Below are positions 1-4,993 of a stretch of 6,786 bases of DNA, piece by piece. The DNA lies in the NCBI RefSeq assembly GCF_001854865.1, contig NZ_MDDW01000013.1:160549-167334 (forward strand). The letters run 5' to 3'. The position numbers were made by a program, and so were the translations under genes. Under the pieces are notes generated by a model. That model was not told the DNA's origin, did no database searches, and saw nothing but the letters and a program-made list of their open reading frames with translations. Origin of the DNA: Rhizobium sp. LCM 4573 (GTDB lineage: Bacteria > Pseudomonadota > Alphaproteobacteria > Rhizobiales > Rhizobiaceae). Position 1 is the stretch's first letter. Each line of letters begins with the position of its first letter.

Positions 1-1383
1 GACATTTCCCCCGTCCTTACCCGTGCCGACGAAAACCTGGACAGCAGTCTGGAACGCCTGTTCGAACTCGTCCGCATCAAGTCGATCTCCACCGATCCCG
101 CCTACAAGGCCGATTGCCGCAAGGCGGCGGAGTGGCTGGTTGCGAAGCTTTCCGACCTCGGCTTCGAAGCCTCCGTGCGCGACACGCCAGGCCATCCCAT
201 GGTCGTCGCTCATCATGCCGGCGCCACCGAAGACGCTCCTCACGTGCTGTTCTACGGACATTACGACGTGCAGCCCGTGGACCCGATCGAACTTTGGGAG
301 AACGATCCCTTCGCGCCAACGGTCAAGGATCTCGGCGATGGCCGCAAGGTCGTGACGGGCCGCGGCACCTCCGACGACAAGGGCCAGCTCATGACCTTCG
401 TGGAAGCCTGCCGCGCCTATAAGGAGGTGCACGGCAATCTGCCGGTGCGCGTCACCATCCTTTTCGAGGGCGAAGAGGAATCCGGCTCGCCCTCGCTCAA
501 GCCTTTCCTCGAAGCCAATGCCGCCGAACTCAAGGCGGATTGCGCGCTTGTCTGCGACACCGGCATGTGGGATTCGGATACGCCCGCCATCGCTGCCGCG
601 CTTCGTGGCCTCGTCGGTGAGGAAGTCGTGATCGCCGCAGCCGACCGCGATCTGCATTCCGGCCTGTTCGGAGGCGCCGCCGCCAACCCGATCCACATTC
701 TCGCGGATATCCTCGCGGGCCTGCATGACGAAACCGGCCGCGTGACGCTCGAAGGCTTCTACGACGGCGTGGAGGAAACGCCCGCCAACATCAAGGCGAG
801 CTGGGAGACGCTCGGCCGCGACGCGGAAGGTTTTCTCGGCGAGGTCGGCCTTTCGGTTCCCTCGGGCGAGAAGGGCCGCTCCGTGCTGGAACTCACCTGG
901 GCGCGGCCGACGGCTGAGGTCAACGGGATTTCCGGCGGCTATACCGGCGAAGGCTTCAAGACGGTGATCGCCGCCAAGGCCTCCGCCAAGGTCTCCTTCC
1001 GGCTCGTCGGCCAGCAGAACCCGGCGAAGATCCGCGAGAGCTTCCGTGCCTATGTGCGCTCCAAGCTGCCGGCGGACTGCACGGTCGAATTCCATGCGCA
1101 TGGCGGCTCGCCGGCAATCCAGCTCTCCTACGATTCCCCTGTCCTGACCAAGGCAAAGGCCGCGCTTTCCGATGAATGGCCGAAGCCCGCCGTCATCATC
1201 GGCATGGGCGGCTCCATCCCGATCGTCGGCGATTTCCAGAAGATGCTCGGCATGGATTCCCTGCTCGTCGGCTTCGGTCTGGTCGATGACCGCATCCATT
1301 CGCCGAACGAGAAATACGACCTGAAATCCTTCCACAAGGGCATCCGCTCCTGGGCAAGGATTCTCGCGGCGCTCGCCGCCTGA
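1..1383 (+). CDS. M20 family metallodipeptidase (5'-truncated)
   Basis: Zinc-dependent cytosolic exopeptidase of the M20 family, carnosinase/CNDP2-like dipeptidase branch, expected to cleave dipeptides or related amides. The reading frame is open from base 1 and gives 460 residues, near full family length, so only a few N-terminal residues are probably missing. Counting from base 1, the metal and catalytic residues are all visible: GHYDVQP (H87, D89), TSDDKG (bridging D125), GEEESGS (general base E159, ligand E160), CDTG (ligand D186) and RIHSPNE (ligand H433). The lid/dimerisation domain carries DLHSGLFGG (H219). An internal GTG at 175 is not the start, because homologous sequence continues upstream of it. 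The gene ends in TGA, and a 12-bp hairpin follows 8 bases later. Membership is firm; the exact substrate cannot be read from sequence. Confidence 0.95.
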   Translation, partial: DISPVLTRADENLDSSLERLFELVRIKSISTDPAYKADCRKAAEWLVAKLSDLGFEASVRDTPGHPMVVAHHAGATEDAPHVLFYGHYDVQPVDPIELWENDPFAPTVKDLGDGRKVVTGRGTSDDKGQLMTFVEACRAYKEVHGNLPVRVTILFEGEEESGSPSLKPFLEANAAELKADCALVCDTGMWDSDTPAIAAALRGLVGEEVVIAAADRDLHSGLFGGAAANPIHILADILAGLHDETGRVTLEGFYDGVEETPANIKASWETLGRDAEGFLGEVGLSVPSGEKGRSVLELTWARPTAEVNGISGGYTGEGFKTVIAAKASAKVSFRLVGQQNPAKIRESFRAYVRSKLPADCTVEFHAHGGSPAIQLSYDSPVLTKAKAALSDEWPKPAVIIGMGGSIPIVGDFQKMLGMDSLLVGFGLVDDRIHSPNEKYDLKSFHKGIRSWARILAALAA

Positions 1384-1387
1384 ACGC

Positions 1388-1420
1388 AAAAAGGGCCTGA
1401 AGCTTGACGCTTCAGGCCCT
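1388..1420 (-). terminator. Perfect 12-bp hairpin with T tract on the minus strand
   Basis: Arms AGGGCCTGAAGC (1392-1403) and GCTTCAGGCCCT (1409-1420) pair perfectly around a 5-nt loop. The A run at 1388-1392 becomes a T tract only for minus-strand RNA; the plus side is followed by CAAAAC. It may still stop dipeptidase readthrough, but as an intrinsic terminator its polarity is minus. Confidence 0.65.
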
Positions 1421-1426
1421 CAAAAC

Positions 1427-1450
1427 AAAAAGGCCGGGCAAGCCCGACCT
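1427..1450 (-). terminator. Intrinsic terminator read on the minus strand
   Basis: Arms at 1431-1439 and 1442-1450. The single imperfect position (C1434 against A1447) is a C-A mismatch in plus-strand RNA but a G-U pair in minus-strand RNA. The tail is TTTTTGTTTTG on the minus strand. Both points say it ends a minus-strand transcript. The cold-shock gene upstream already has its own terminator at 1705-1729, so a separate transcript is implied. Confidence 0.6.
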
Positions 1451-1570
1451 TTCCACTCCTGCTTGTCGGTGCCAGTACATCCGTGGTCACGCTAAACAGG
1501 ACAGGCAATTCCGGCGCGGCCGCTTGTCGATCCCAAGGACCGCTGCGGCTCTGCAGTCATCGTCTCGCCT
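1430..1570 (-). ncRNA. Candidate small RNA between CtrA-type box and terminator
   Basis: This is inference from flanking signals only. A perfect TTAA-N7-TTAA box lies at 1576-1590, and a minus-polarised terminator lies at 1427-1450. Nothing in between looks coding: the 84-residue minus frame across 1487-1741 has no recognisable domain and no clear ribosome site. A minus-strand transcript from just below the box would be about 130-140 nt. I do not recognise a known sRNA family here. A plus-strand transcript from about 1600 to the hairpin at 1707-1729 is the alternative. Confidence 0.3.
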
Positions 1571-1575
1571 GCTGG

Positions 1576-1590
1576 TTAACATCCCGTTAA
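1576..1590. promoter_or_regulatory. CtrA-type binding site, TTAA-N7-TTAA
   Basis: The sequence reads TTAAC ATCCCG TTAA and is followed by C, so both half-sites are TTAAC with exact 7-nt spacing, matching the alphaproteobacterial CtrA consensus TTAA-N7-TTAAC. It sits in non-coding DNA between two convergent genes, so neither annotated gene is an obvious target. Confidence 0.6.
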
Positions 1591-1704
1591 CACGGATATG
1601 AGAACCGCCGCGAAACGGCGCGGTTTCCCGCATTTGCTTCCACTGCACCGGAACGCCGTTGAGCAGTAGATGGGAAGCCTCAAGCCGGATTGCAAGGGGC
1701 GATG

Positions 1705-1729
1705 AAAAAGGCCGGACAAGCCGGCCTTT
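1705..1729 (-). terminator. Terminator of the cold-shock protein gene
   Basis: Arms at 1707-1715 and 1721-1729 (AAAGGCCGG / CCGGCCTTT) enclose a 5-nt loop. On the minus strand the stem runs into a T tract (A run at 1705-1709). It starts 30 nt past the stop of the cold-shock gene. The stem also ends in TTT on the plus strand, so it may act in both directions. Confidence 0.8.
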
Positions 1730-1758
1730 CCGATTATTCAAAGGAATGAGGGTCGACC

Positions 1759-1968
1759 TCAGGCAGCCTGGAGATTGTCTGCCGAAGCCTTGCCCGAGCG
1801 CCGGTCGGTGACGAGCTCGTAGGAGATCTTCTGACCGTCCTGGAGCTGGCCGAGGCCTGCGCGCTCGACGGCGGAGATATGGACGAATACGTCCTTGGAG
1901 CCGTCATCCGGCTGAATGAAGCCGTAACCCTTGGTGGCGTTGAACCATTTTACAGTACCGATGGCCAT
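1759..1968 (-). CDS. cspA: Cold-shock domain protein (CspA family)
   Basis: A 69-residue single cold-shock domain, the usual length for the family: an OB-fold RNA/ssDNA chaperone in the cytoplasm. It opens [13 protein letters not shown]1 is KGYGFI (residues 13-18) and RNP2 is VFVHI (27-31). The C-terminal strand region [17 protein letters not shown] is typical of rhizobial Csps. The frame extends upstream to 2091, but the family start is the ATG at 1966-1968, preceded by GAGAAAGG about 6 nt upstream; the extra 41 codons are unrelated to the family. A leader of about 135 nt is predicted from the CTTGAC promoter at 2111-2139, as expected for genes controlled through a long 5' UTR. Rhizobia carry several csp paralogues, so the symbol denotes the family and not a specific orthologue; cold induction is not shown by sequence alone. 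Confidence 0.95.
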   Translation of the reverse strand: MAIGTVKWFNATKGYGFIQPDDGSKDVFVHISAVERAGLGQLQDGQKISYELVTDRRSGKASADNLQAA

Positions 1969-2110
1969 TTCGATGCCTTTCTCTTGCAAACGTGAGCCGA
2001 TGTTTTCCCGCGAGATCGCGAAAAAATGTTGATGTCGAATTTGCAGGAAAGATCGTCGCAGGTGGCTTGAGGCCGAAATGCTGGCTGTCAAACAAATATC
2101 GATTATTCGC

Positions 2111-2139
2111 CTTTAGGACCGCGGCCTATCCGCGTCAAG
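2111..2139 (-). promoter_or_regulatory. Possible sigma-70 promoter for the cold-shock gene
   Basis: The minus strand shows CTTGAC (2134-2139), 17 nt, then CTAAAG (2111-2116), against the rhizobial vegetative consensus CTTGAC-N17-CTATAT. The -35 is perfect and the -10 partial. The start would be near 2104, leaving a leader of about 135 nt. The whole site lies between the cold-shock start codon and the upstream sRNA terminator. Confidence 0.45.
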
Positions 2140-2183
2140 GCTGGCCGCCCGTCTACCGTTTCAGAAACAGGCGCCCAAAATAA

Positions 2184-2301
2184 CAGAAAACCCGGCGCGG
2201 GAGGAGGTGCGCCGGGTTTCTGAAACTGACTGGCAACCGGGAGGAGGAGGTGTCGCCAGTCCCATCGAGAGGCGCTGGGAGGAGGAGTGCGCCCTTCGAT
2301 G
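2184..2301 (-). ncRNA. nfeR1: alpha-r14 / NfeR1-family small RNA
   Basis: Trans-acting sRNA of about 118 nt read on the minus strand. It folds as three consecutive hairpins. The 5' hairpin is 2289-2301 with 2263-2275 (one mismatch). The middle one is 2255-2261 with 2228-2234. The 3' one is 2209-2219 with 2188-2198, a perfect 11-bp stem ending in TTTT, which is the intrinsic terminator. Every loop exposes the anti-Shine-Dalgarno motif CCTCCTCCC (complements at 2277-2285, 2239-2247, 2199-2207), spaced about 40 nt apart. Three aSD-loop hairpins and a length near 120 nt are the described signature of alpha-r14 RNAs (Smr14C2/NfeR1 in Sinorhizobium meliloti, linked to osmoadaptation and nodulation efficiency). 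It should pair with ribosome sites of target mRNAs. Family assignment is strong; which paralogue this is remains open, so the symbol is tentative. Confidence 0.88.
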
Positions 2302-2307
2302 CTTGTA

Positions 2308-2313
2308 ACTATA
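2308..2313 (-). promoter_or_regulatory. Possible -10 box of the alpha-r14 sRNA
   Basis: TATAGT on the minus strand lies 7 nt upstream of the base of the first hairpin, placing the transcript start at about 2300-2301. No good -35 match stands out at the right distance. Confidence 0.4.
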
Positions 2314-2402
2314 TCCTGGATTCGCTCAAAAAACAGACACGATATCGCAGTGCAGCATTGCGCAAATCGCATATCTCTTCCTTCTCTTGCCTGAGACGTG
2401 CT

Positions 2403-2422
2403 CCCCGGCTTATCTTCCGGGG
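2403..2422 (+). promoter_or_regulatory. Hairpin over the ribosome-binding region of the YbaK-like gene
   Basis: CCCCGG (2403-2408) pairs perfectly with CCGGGG (2417-2422) around an 8-nt loop. It ends 2 nt before the ATG at 2425. The GGGG in the 3' arm is the only Shine-Dalgarno-like sequence near this start, so the hairpin could limit initiation. Confidence 0.3.
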
Positions 2423-2424
2423 CC

Positions 2425-2913
2425 ATGAGCCTCGAATCCGTCCGCGCCTTCTTCGCCGCCCACGCACCCGATATTCCGGTCGTCGTCACCGAGGAAAGCT
2501 CGGCGACGGTCGCACTCGCTGCCCTTGCGCATGGTGTGGCACCCGAGCAGATCGCCAAGACGATCTGCGTTCGCGCCGGAGATCAGACGGCGCTGGTCGT
2601 GATGGCCGGAACGAGCCGCCTCGACAATCGCAAGTTCCGCGACCGGTTCGGCGCCAAGCCCCGAATGCTGGCGGGCGAGGAGGTGACTGAAATCACCGGC
2701 CATCCGATCGGCGGCGTTTGCCCGTTCGGGCTCGCCTCGCCGCTGCCGATCTATTGCGACGTCTCGCTGCAACGGTTTGCGGAGGTCTTCCCGGCCGCCG
2801 GCGCCACCAACGCCGCGGTGCGCATCAGCCCGCAACGAATGGCGGAACTCACCGGCGCCATCTGGATCGACGTCGGCCAGGATCCCTTGCCCGAGACCGT
2901 GGCCGCTCAATAG
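2425..2913 (+). CDS. YbaK/EbsC/ProX-type aminoacyl-tRNA deacylase
   Basis: A 162-residue cytosolic protein of the YbaK/prolyl-tRNA-editing superfamily, which hydrolyses mischarged aminoacyl-tRNAs (for example Cys-tRNAPro or Ala-tRNAPro) in trans. Family features: the IAKTICVR strand with the conserved lysine (about residue 45), TSRLDNRKFRDRFGAK, and the substrate-pocket stretch GHPIGGVCPFGL (about 92-103), followed by YCDVSLQRF and a C-terminal ISP...LTGAIWIDV. The ATG at 2425 gives the normal family start; a GTG at 2398 would add nine unconserved residues. The ribosome site is poor and may be masked by the hairpin at 2403-2422. It is transcribed divergently from the upstream sRNA, and its stop overlaps the end of the convergent membrane-protein gene by 7 bp. 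The superfamily is clear; substrate specificity is not determinable here. Confidence 0.9.
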   Translation: MSLESVRAFFAAHAPDIPVVVTEESSATVALAALAHGVAPEQIAKTICVRAGDQTALVVMAGTSRLDNRKFRDRFGAKPRMLAGEEVTEITGHPIGGVCPFGLASPLPIYCDVSLQRFAEVFPAAGATNAAVRISPQRMAELTGAIWIDVGQDPLPETVAAQ

Positions 2914-3266
2914 TAGCGGCGATACCAGGCCTGCTTGCTCTCGGCCGAGGCCGTTGCCACGGCATATCCTATGACGAAGCCGATCGCGCCGATCAGCGTG
3001 AACAGCGTGGTCGTGGCCGCCGGGTGTTCGCGGATGGTGCCGGCGACCGAGCTCGCCTCCCCGGCCACGTAGCCGGCGGCGCTGCTGGCACGTTCGGCGA
3101 CGCTCTCATATGCAGCGCCTGTCCTTTCCGCGAGCTTCTCGCGCAAGGTGGCGATCTCGGTGCGCAGCGTGGCGATCTCGCGGTTCACATCCGAGCTCGG
3201 CTCCCGATCGAAGGACGAACTTTCCAGCTTACCGGGCGTTTTCAGGTTTCTGATGGGTTCTGCCAT
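2907..3266 (-). CDS. Small coiled-coil membrane protein, DUF883/ElaB-like architecture
   Basis: 119 residues, not identified beyond its architecture. A polar N-terminus is followed by a short coiled coil (VNREIATLRTEIATLREKL, about 28-46), an Ala/Ser-rich amphipathic helix (about 50-80), then REHPAAT and one C-terminal membrane helix with small-residue packing (GAIGFVIGYAV), ending in a basic-aromatic WYRRYY. Helix plus HP-rich turn plus C-terminal anchor resembles DUF883/ElaB/YqjD proteins, which anchor at the inner membrane and in E. coli bind ribosomes under stress; that role here is only inference. The ATG at 3264-3266 has an ideal AAGGAGGT about 5 nt upstream. An EcfG-type promoter at 3300-3324 lies 34 nt upstream of the ATG, so general-stress induction is expected. 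The same HPAA-membrane tail recurs in the gene at 3869-4102. Confidence 0.85.
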   Translation of the reverse strand: MAEPIRNLKTPGKLESSSFDREPSSDVNREIATLRTEIATLREKLAERTGAAYESVAERASSAAGYVAGEASSVAGTIREHPAATTTLFTLIGAIGFVIGYAVATASAESKQAWYRRYY

Positions 3267-3299
3267 GCCGACCTCCTTGAATTGTCAGGAAGACCGATG

Positions 3300-3324
3300 A
3301 ACTTTCAAAGGCCGTATAGGTTCC
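3300..3324 (-). promoter_or_regulatory. EcfG/RpoE2-type general stress promoter
   Basis: On the minus strand GGAAC (3320-3324), 17 nt, GTT (3300-3302). This fits the RpoE2/EcfG consensus GGAAC-N18/19-TT. It sits in the 70-nt gap before the membrane-protein gene ending at 3266, which puts the start site at about 3293 and the leader at about 27 nt. Confidence 0.72.
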
Positions 3325-3336
3325 GGGAAACCCGTT

Positions 3337-3546
3337 TCAGCGGTTTTCGGCCAGGATCTGCGCGAGCGCCTCCAGCTTCTCGCGATCGCCGAGCCCCTTC
3401 TGGAGAGAATGGACGAGGATGATCGCAAGCGCCTCCCCATCGGGGCTTGCCTTGTCGATCTGGTGCTGGGCGCAGGTCTCGTCGAATACTTGCTGCAGCA
3501 GTGTTAACTGATCCGGACTGACCGGATTGCGGATCGTCGTCTGCAT
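3337..3546 (-). CDS. Small helical hypothetical protein
   Basis: 69 residues from the ATG at 3544-3546 (MQTTIRNPVSPDQ...). It is predicted soluble and mostly helical: a helix around LTLLQQVFDETCAQHQI, a turn KASPDGEA, then LAIILVHSLQKGL and REKLEALAQILAEN. There is no signal peptide or membrane helix. The residue pattern is clearly that of a folded protein, unlike overlapping frames, but I do not recognise the family. GGGAGG stands 12 nt upstream of the ATG, somewhat far. An in-frame GTG at 3570 would give 77 residues but would put the ribosome site inside the gene. The gene shares direction with the membrane-protein gene after it, but the EcfG promoter between them suggests separate control. 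No stress promoter was found upstream of this one. Confidence 0.7.
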   Translation of the reverse strand: MQTTIRNPVSPDQLTLLQQVFDETCAQHQIDKASPDGEALAIILVHSLQKGLGDREKLEALAQILAENR

Positions 3547-3788
3547 CGGCGTTGTCAACCTCCCGATCACCCCGCCCGTCCCCCGTGAACGGACCTACGC
3601 AACCTTGGCGATGCGCCGCCTCGACCGATCGGCGGGATCGCTTCGCGCATTCTACGCCCGCCAGCGAGAATTGCGCCTCCCGTCTCCGTATCCCGCATGA
3701 CACGGCACGGGGCCGGCCTGCCCGACGAATCGCAAATGGCCGTGAACCGAAATCGAGACTGGGATTCTATGGTTTTTTCGTGGCGCAC
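3547..3788. other. Gene-free stretch, nothing recognised
   Basis: Frames here (plus 3552-3911, minus 3567-3824) are rich in Arg/Pro/Gly, lack ribosome sites and resemble no family. A TTTTTT run at 3773-3778 follows only a weak possible stem. I see no RNA gene, repeat or mobile-element trace; it may simply be the promoter region of the 3337-3546 gene plus spacer. Confidence 0.4.
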
Positions 3789-3816
3789 AAAAGCTTGCCG
3801 CTGAACGCGGAGCTTT
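3789..3816 (-). terminator. Probable terminator of the 3869-4102 gene
   Basis: On the minus strand AAAGCT-CCGC, a GTTCA loop, then GCGG-(CA bulge)-AGCTTTT. The plus-strand arms are 3790-3795 plus 3798-3801, and 3807-3816. The T run falls on the minus side, 53 nt past the stop codon. Confidence 0.5.
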
Positions 3817-3868
3817 GGCGTCACTACATGCAGCGGGTCCTTACGACCAATCGACGATCAGGCTTCGG

Positions 3869-4102
3869 TCACCACCGGTGGCGTGAGGCGGAAGAGGTTC
3901 CACAGATGTAGCCAAGCACAAAGCCCAGAACCCCGACGAATGCCACCGCCGAACCACTCGCGGCCGGATGATCGGCTGCATGGGCGGCGACCATTTCGGC
4001 CTCTTCCTTCACATAGCGCGCAGCGCCCTTTGCCTTCGCGGAAATGCCTCTTTCCTCCGTCACATCGCCGGTAAAGCCCGCACCAAGGGTTTTTCTTGCC
4101 AT
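3869..4102 (-). CDS. Small membrane protein with HPAA...GFVxGY tail
   Basis: 77 residues; family not named. A basic, polar N-terminus (MARKTLGAGFTGDVTEERG) leads into an amphipathic Ala/Lys/Glu helix (about 22-42), then ADHPAASGS and one hydrophobic helix GVLGFVLGYICG (about 55-67), ending SRHRW. The arrangement HPAA, Gly-rich membrane helix, short basic-aromatic end matches the C-terminal half of the 2907-3266 protein, so the two look like paralogues, this one lacking the coiled coil. The ATG at 4100-4102 is preceded by GGAGACAGG. An EcfG-type promoter lies 30-55 nt upstream, so the gene is probably in the general stress regulon. The product should sit in the inner membrane with a cytosolic helix. 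Not coding is unlikely, given promoter, ribosome site and paralogy. Confidence 0.82.
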   Translation of the reverse strand: MARKTLGAGFTGDVTEERGISAKAKGAARYVKEEAEMVAAHAADHPAASGSAVAFVGVLGFVLGYICGTSSASRHRW

Positions 4103-4131
4103 ACGCCTGTCTCCGTTTTCGTTGCAAAGAC

Positions 4132-4157
4132 AACTTGGAGATGGCGCAAGAGGTTCC
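4132..4157 (-). promoter_or_regulatory. EcfG/RpoE2-type general stress promoter
   Basis: On the minus strand GGAAC (4153-4157), 18 nt, GTT (4132-4134), matching GGAAC-N18/19-TT. The predicted start near 4125 leaves about 22 nt before the ATG at 4102, enough for the GGAG ribosome site. Confidence 0.72.
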
Positions 4158-4236
4158 GCCCCCCTCCGCGGACGGGTGGACGGAGTTTTGCAAGAAACGC
4201 GGGAAGAGAACCGGCGAGACCGCGAAAGACGTCGTG

Positions 4237-4269
4237 AAAACCGCGCCGGTCATGGCAGCCGGCGCGGTT
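4237..4269 (-). terminator. Terminator of the small exported-protein gene
   Basis: A perfect 11-bp stem AACCGCGCCGG (4239-4249) / CCGGCGCGGTT (4259-4269) with a 9-nt loop, running into TTTT on the minus strand (4240-4237). It begins 9 nt past the stop at 4278. Confidence 0.85.
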
Positions 4270-4277
4270 CGCAGCGA

Positions 4278-4484
4278 TTATTCGGTTGCCGGAGCTTCCT
4301 TGGCAGCCTCGTCGCGTTTCAGAACCATTGCCTGTTCGTTGCGCACTTCTTCCGCCTTGGTGATGCTGGCGGTGGTGAGGCCCTTGTCGACCTCTTTGGA
4401 AGCCGTCACGTGGCCCGCACAATCCGCAAGCGCCATGGACGACGTCAGTCCGAGAGTTGCTGCGATTACGAGAAATGTCTTCAT
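4278..4484 (-). CDS. Small exported (periplasmic) protein
   Basis: 68 residues. A Sec signal peptide is clear: MKTFLVIAATLGL, then SSMALA-D, with likely cleavage after residue 20. That leaves about 48 mature residues (DCAGHVTASKEVDKGL...), strongly charged and helical, with one cysteine at the mature N-terminus region and a Glu/Ala-rich end (KEAPATE). The cysteine follows D and is not in a good lipobox, so a soluble periplasmic protein is favoured. I do not recognise the family. The ATG at 4482-4484 has AAGGAG 6 nt upstream, and a strong terminator follows the stop, so the gene forms its own unit. No EcfG site was found upstream, unlike its neighbour at 3869-4102. It is divergent from the lipoprotein gene at 4742. 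Confidence 0.85.
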   Translation of the reverse strand: MKTFLVIAATLGLTSSMALADCAGHVTASKEVDKGLTTASITKAEEVRNEQAMVLKRDEAAKEAPATE

Positions 4485-4573
4485 GTCATTCTCCTTCGCT
4501 TTCGGTTGCGAGGGGAAAATAACCCGCGGCCGGGTAAATCAGAAATCACGAATTCGCGCCCTTGCAGCATCGA

Positions 4574-4599
4574 CCGGAAAATCGAACTCGATTTTTCGG
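4574..4599. repeat. Near-perfect 26-bp palindrome in divergent promoter region
   Basis: CCGGAAAATCGA (4574-4585), AC, TCGATTTTTCGG (4588-4599). The inner 8 bp on each side are perfect and the only flaw is a G-T pair. It lies between the divergent genes at 4484 and 4742. It could be an operator for a dimeric regulator or an RNA hairpin; no T tract follows on either strand. Confidence 0.45.
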
Positions 4600-4656
4600 A
4601 AGCGTGACGCGTGAATTCAATGAGTTAGAAGGACTTGCATGTGACCGGGCGGACAC

Positions 4657-4685
4657 TTGACGTTCCTGACACTGGAACTTCTGCA
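4657..4685 (+). promoter_or_regulatory. Possible promoter for the lipoprotein gene
   Basis: TTGACG (4657-4662, within CTTGAC) is a good rhizobial -35. The 17-18 nt spacing leads only to TCTGCA/CTGCAA, a poor -10. The -35 is immediately followed by inverted GTTCC/GGAAC repeats (4662-4694). Confidence 0.3.
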
Positions 4686-4741
4686 ACCAGTTCCGCGCTC
4701 AAACGTTAGGAACGGCGGGCTGGTAGAGGATGGAGAGTGAA

Positions 4742-4993
4742 ATGAAGAAAATTATCGCCATAGCCTGCGTCAGTCTTTCCCTTGCGGCATGCACCGCCAC
4801 GGAGCGCGGAGCAGGCATCGGCGCTGCCACGGGTGCCGTCATCGGCGGTGCGGCCACGGGCAATGTTCGAGGCGCAGCGGTAGGTGCTGCCATCGGCGGC
4901 GTAGGAGGCGCCCTGATCGGCAACGTCGCCGACCAACCGGGCCGCTGCTACTATCGCGACCGCTACGGCAATCGCTATATCGACCGGTGCTGA
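4742..4993 (+). CDS. Glycine-zipper lipoprotein (YMGG-like)
   Basis: 83 residues. A lipoprotein signal peptide MKKIIAIACVSLSLAAC places the lipidated cysteine at residue 17 (lipobox LAAC). It is followed by a glycine-zipper segment with repeated G-A-x-x-G-A/G spacing (about 24-64: GAGIGAATGAVIGGAATG, then GAAVGAAIGGVGGALIG). The C-terminus GRCYYRDRYGNRYIDRC is aromatic with two cysteines. Glycine-zipper lipoproteins of this size are common in rhizobial envelopes and resemble outer-membrane Omp/OsmB-like proteins; the exact role is unknown. ATG at 4742 is chosen over the in-frame ATG at 4730, because GGAG at 4731-4734 is its ribosome site and the signal peptide begins there. Its last 19 bp overlap the end of the convergent gene 4975-5226. 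Confidence 0.9.
   Translation: MKKIIAIACVSLSLAACTATERGAGIGAATGAVIGGAATGNVRGAAVGAAIGGVGGALIGNVADQPGRCYYRDRYGNRYIDRC

Noticed and set aside
1128..1508. 126-residue minus frame covering the dipeptidase end and both hairpins
   Set aside because: Antisense to a conserved gene and passes through two terminator hairpins.
1649..1665. GGAAC...GTT near 1650 as an EcfG promoter
   Set aside because: The GTT is only 3 nt away and no correctly spaced element follows.
1487..1741. 84-residue minus frame in the gene-free gap
   Set aside because: Starts inside the region of the cold-shock gene's terminator, lacks a ribosome site and has no coherent fold pattern; a non-coding transcript explains the signals better.
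2199..2285. Repeated GGGAGGAGG on the plus strand as strong ribosome sites
   Set aside because: Each lies in a hairpin loop and no credible start codon follows; they are complements of the sRNA's CCTCCTCCC loops.
2103..2558. 151-residue minus frame and the plus frame 2250-2690
   Set aside because: Both cross the sRNA hairpins and then overlap the YbaK-like gene out of frame; composition is Arg/Pro/Gly-rich with no domain.
2410..2910. 166-residue minus frame opposite the YbaK-like gene
   Set aside because: Shadow of a conserved gene in GC-rich DNA; no ribosome site or recognisable domain.
3505..3510. GTTAAC as a CtrA half-site
   Set aside because: Single half-site inside the 3337-3546 coding region with no partner at 7 nt.
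4096..4614. 172-residue plus-strand frame
   Set aside because: It runs antisense through the exported-protein gene and across its terminator, has no family features, and the minus-strand genes there have promoters, ribosome sites and a signal peptide.
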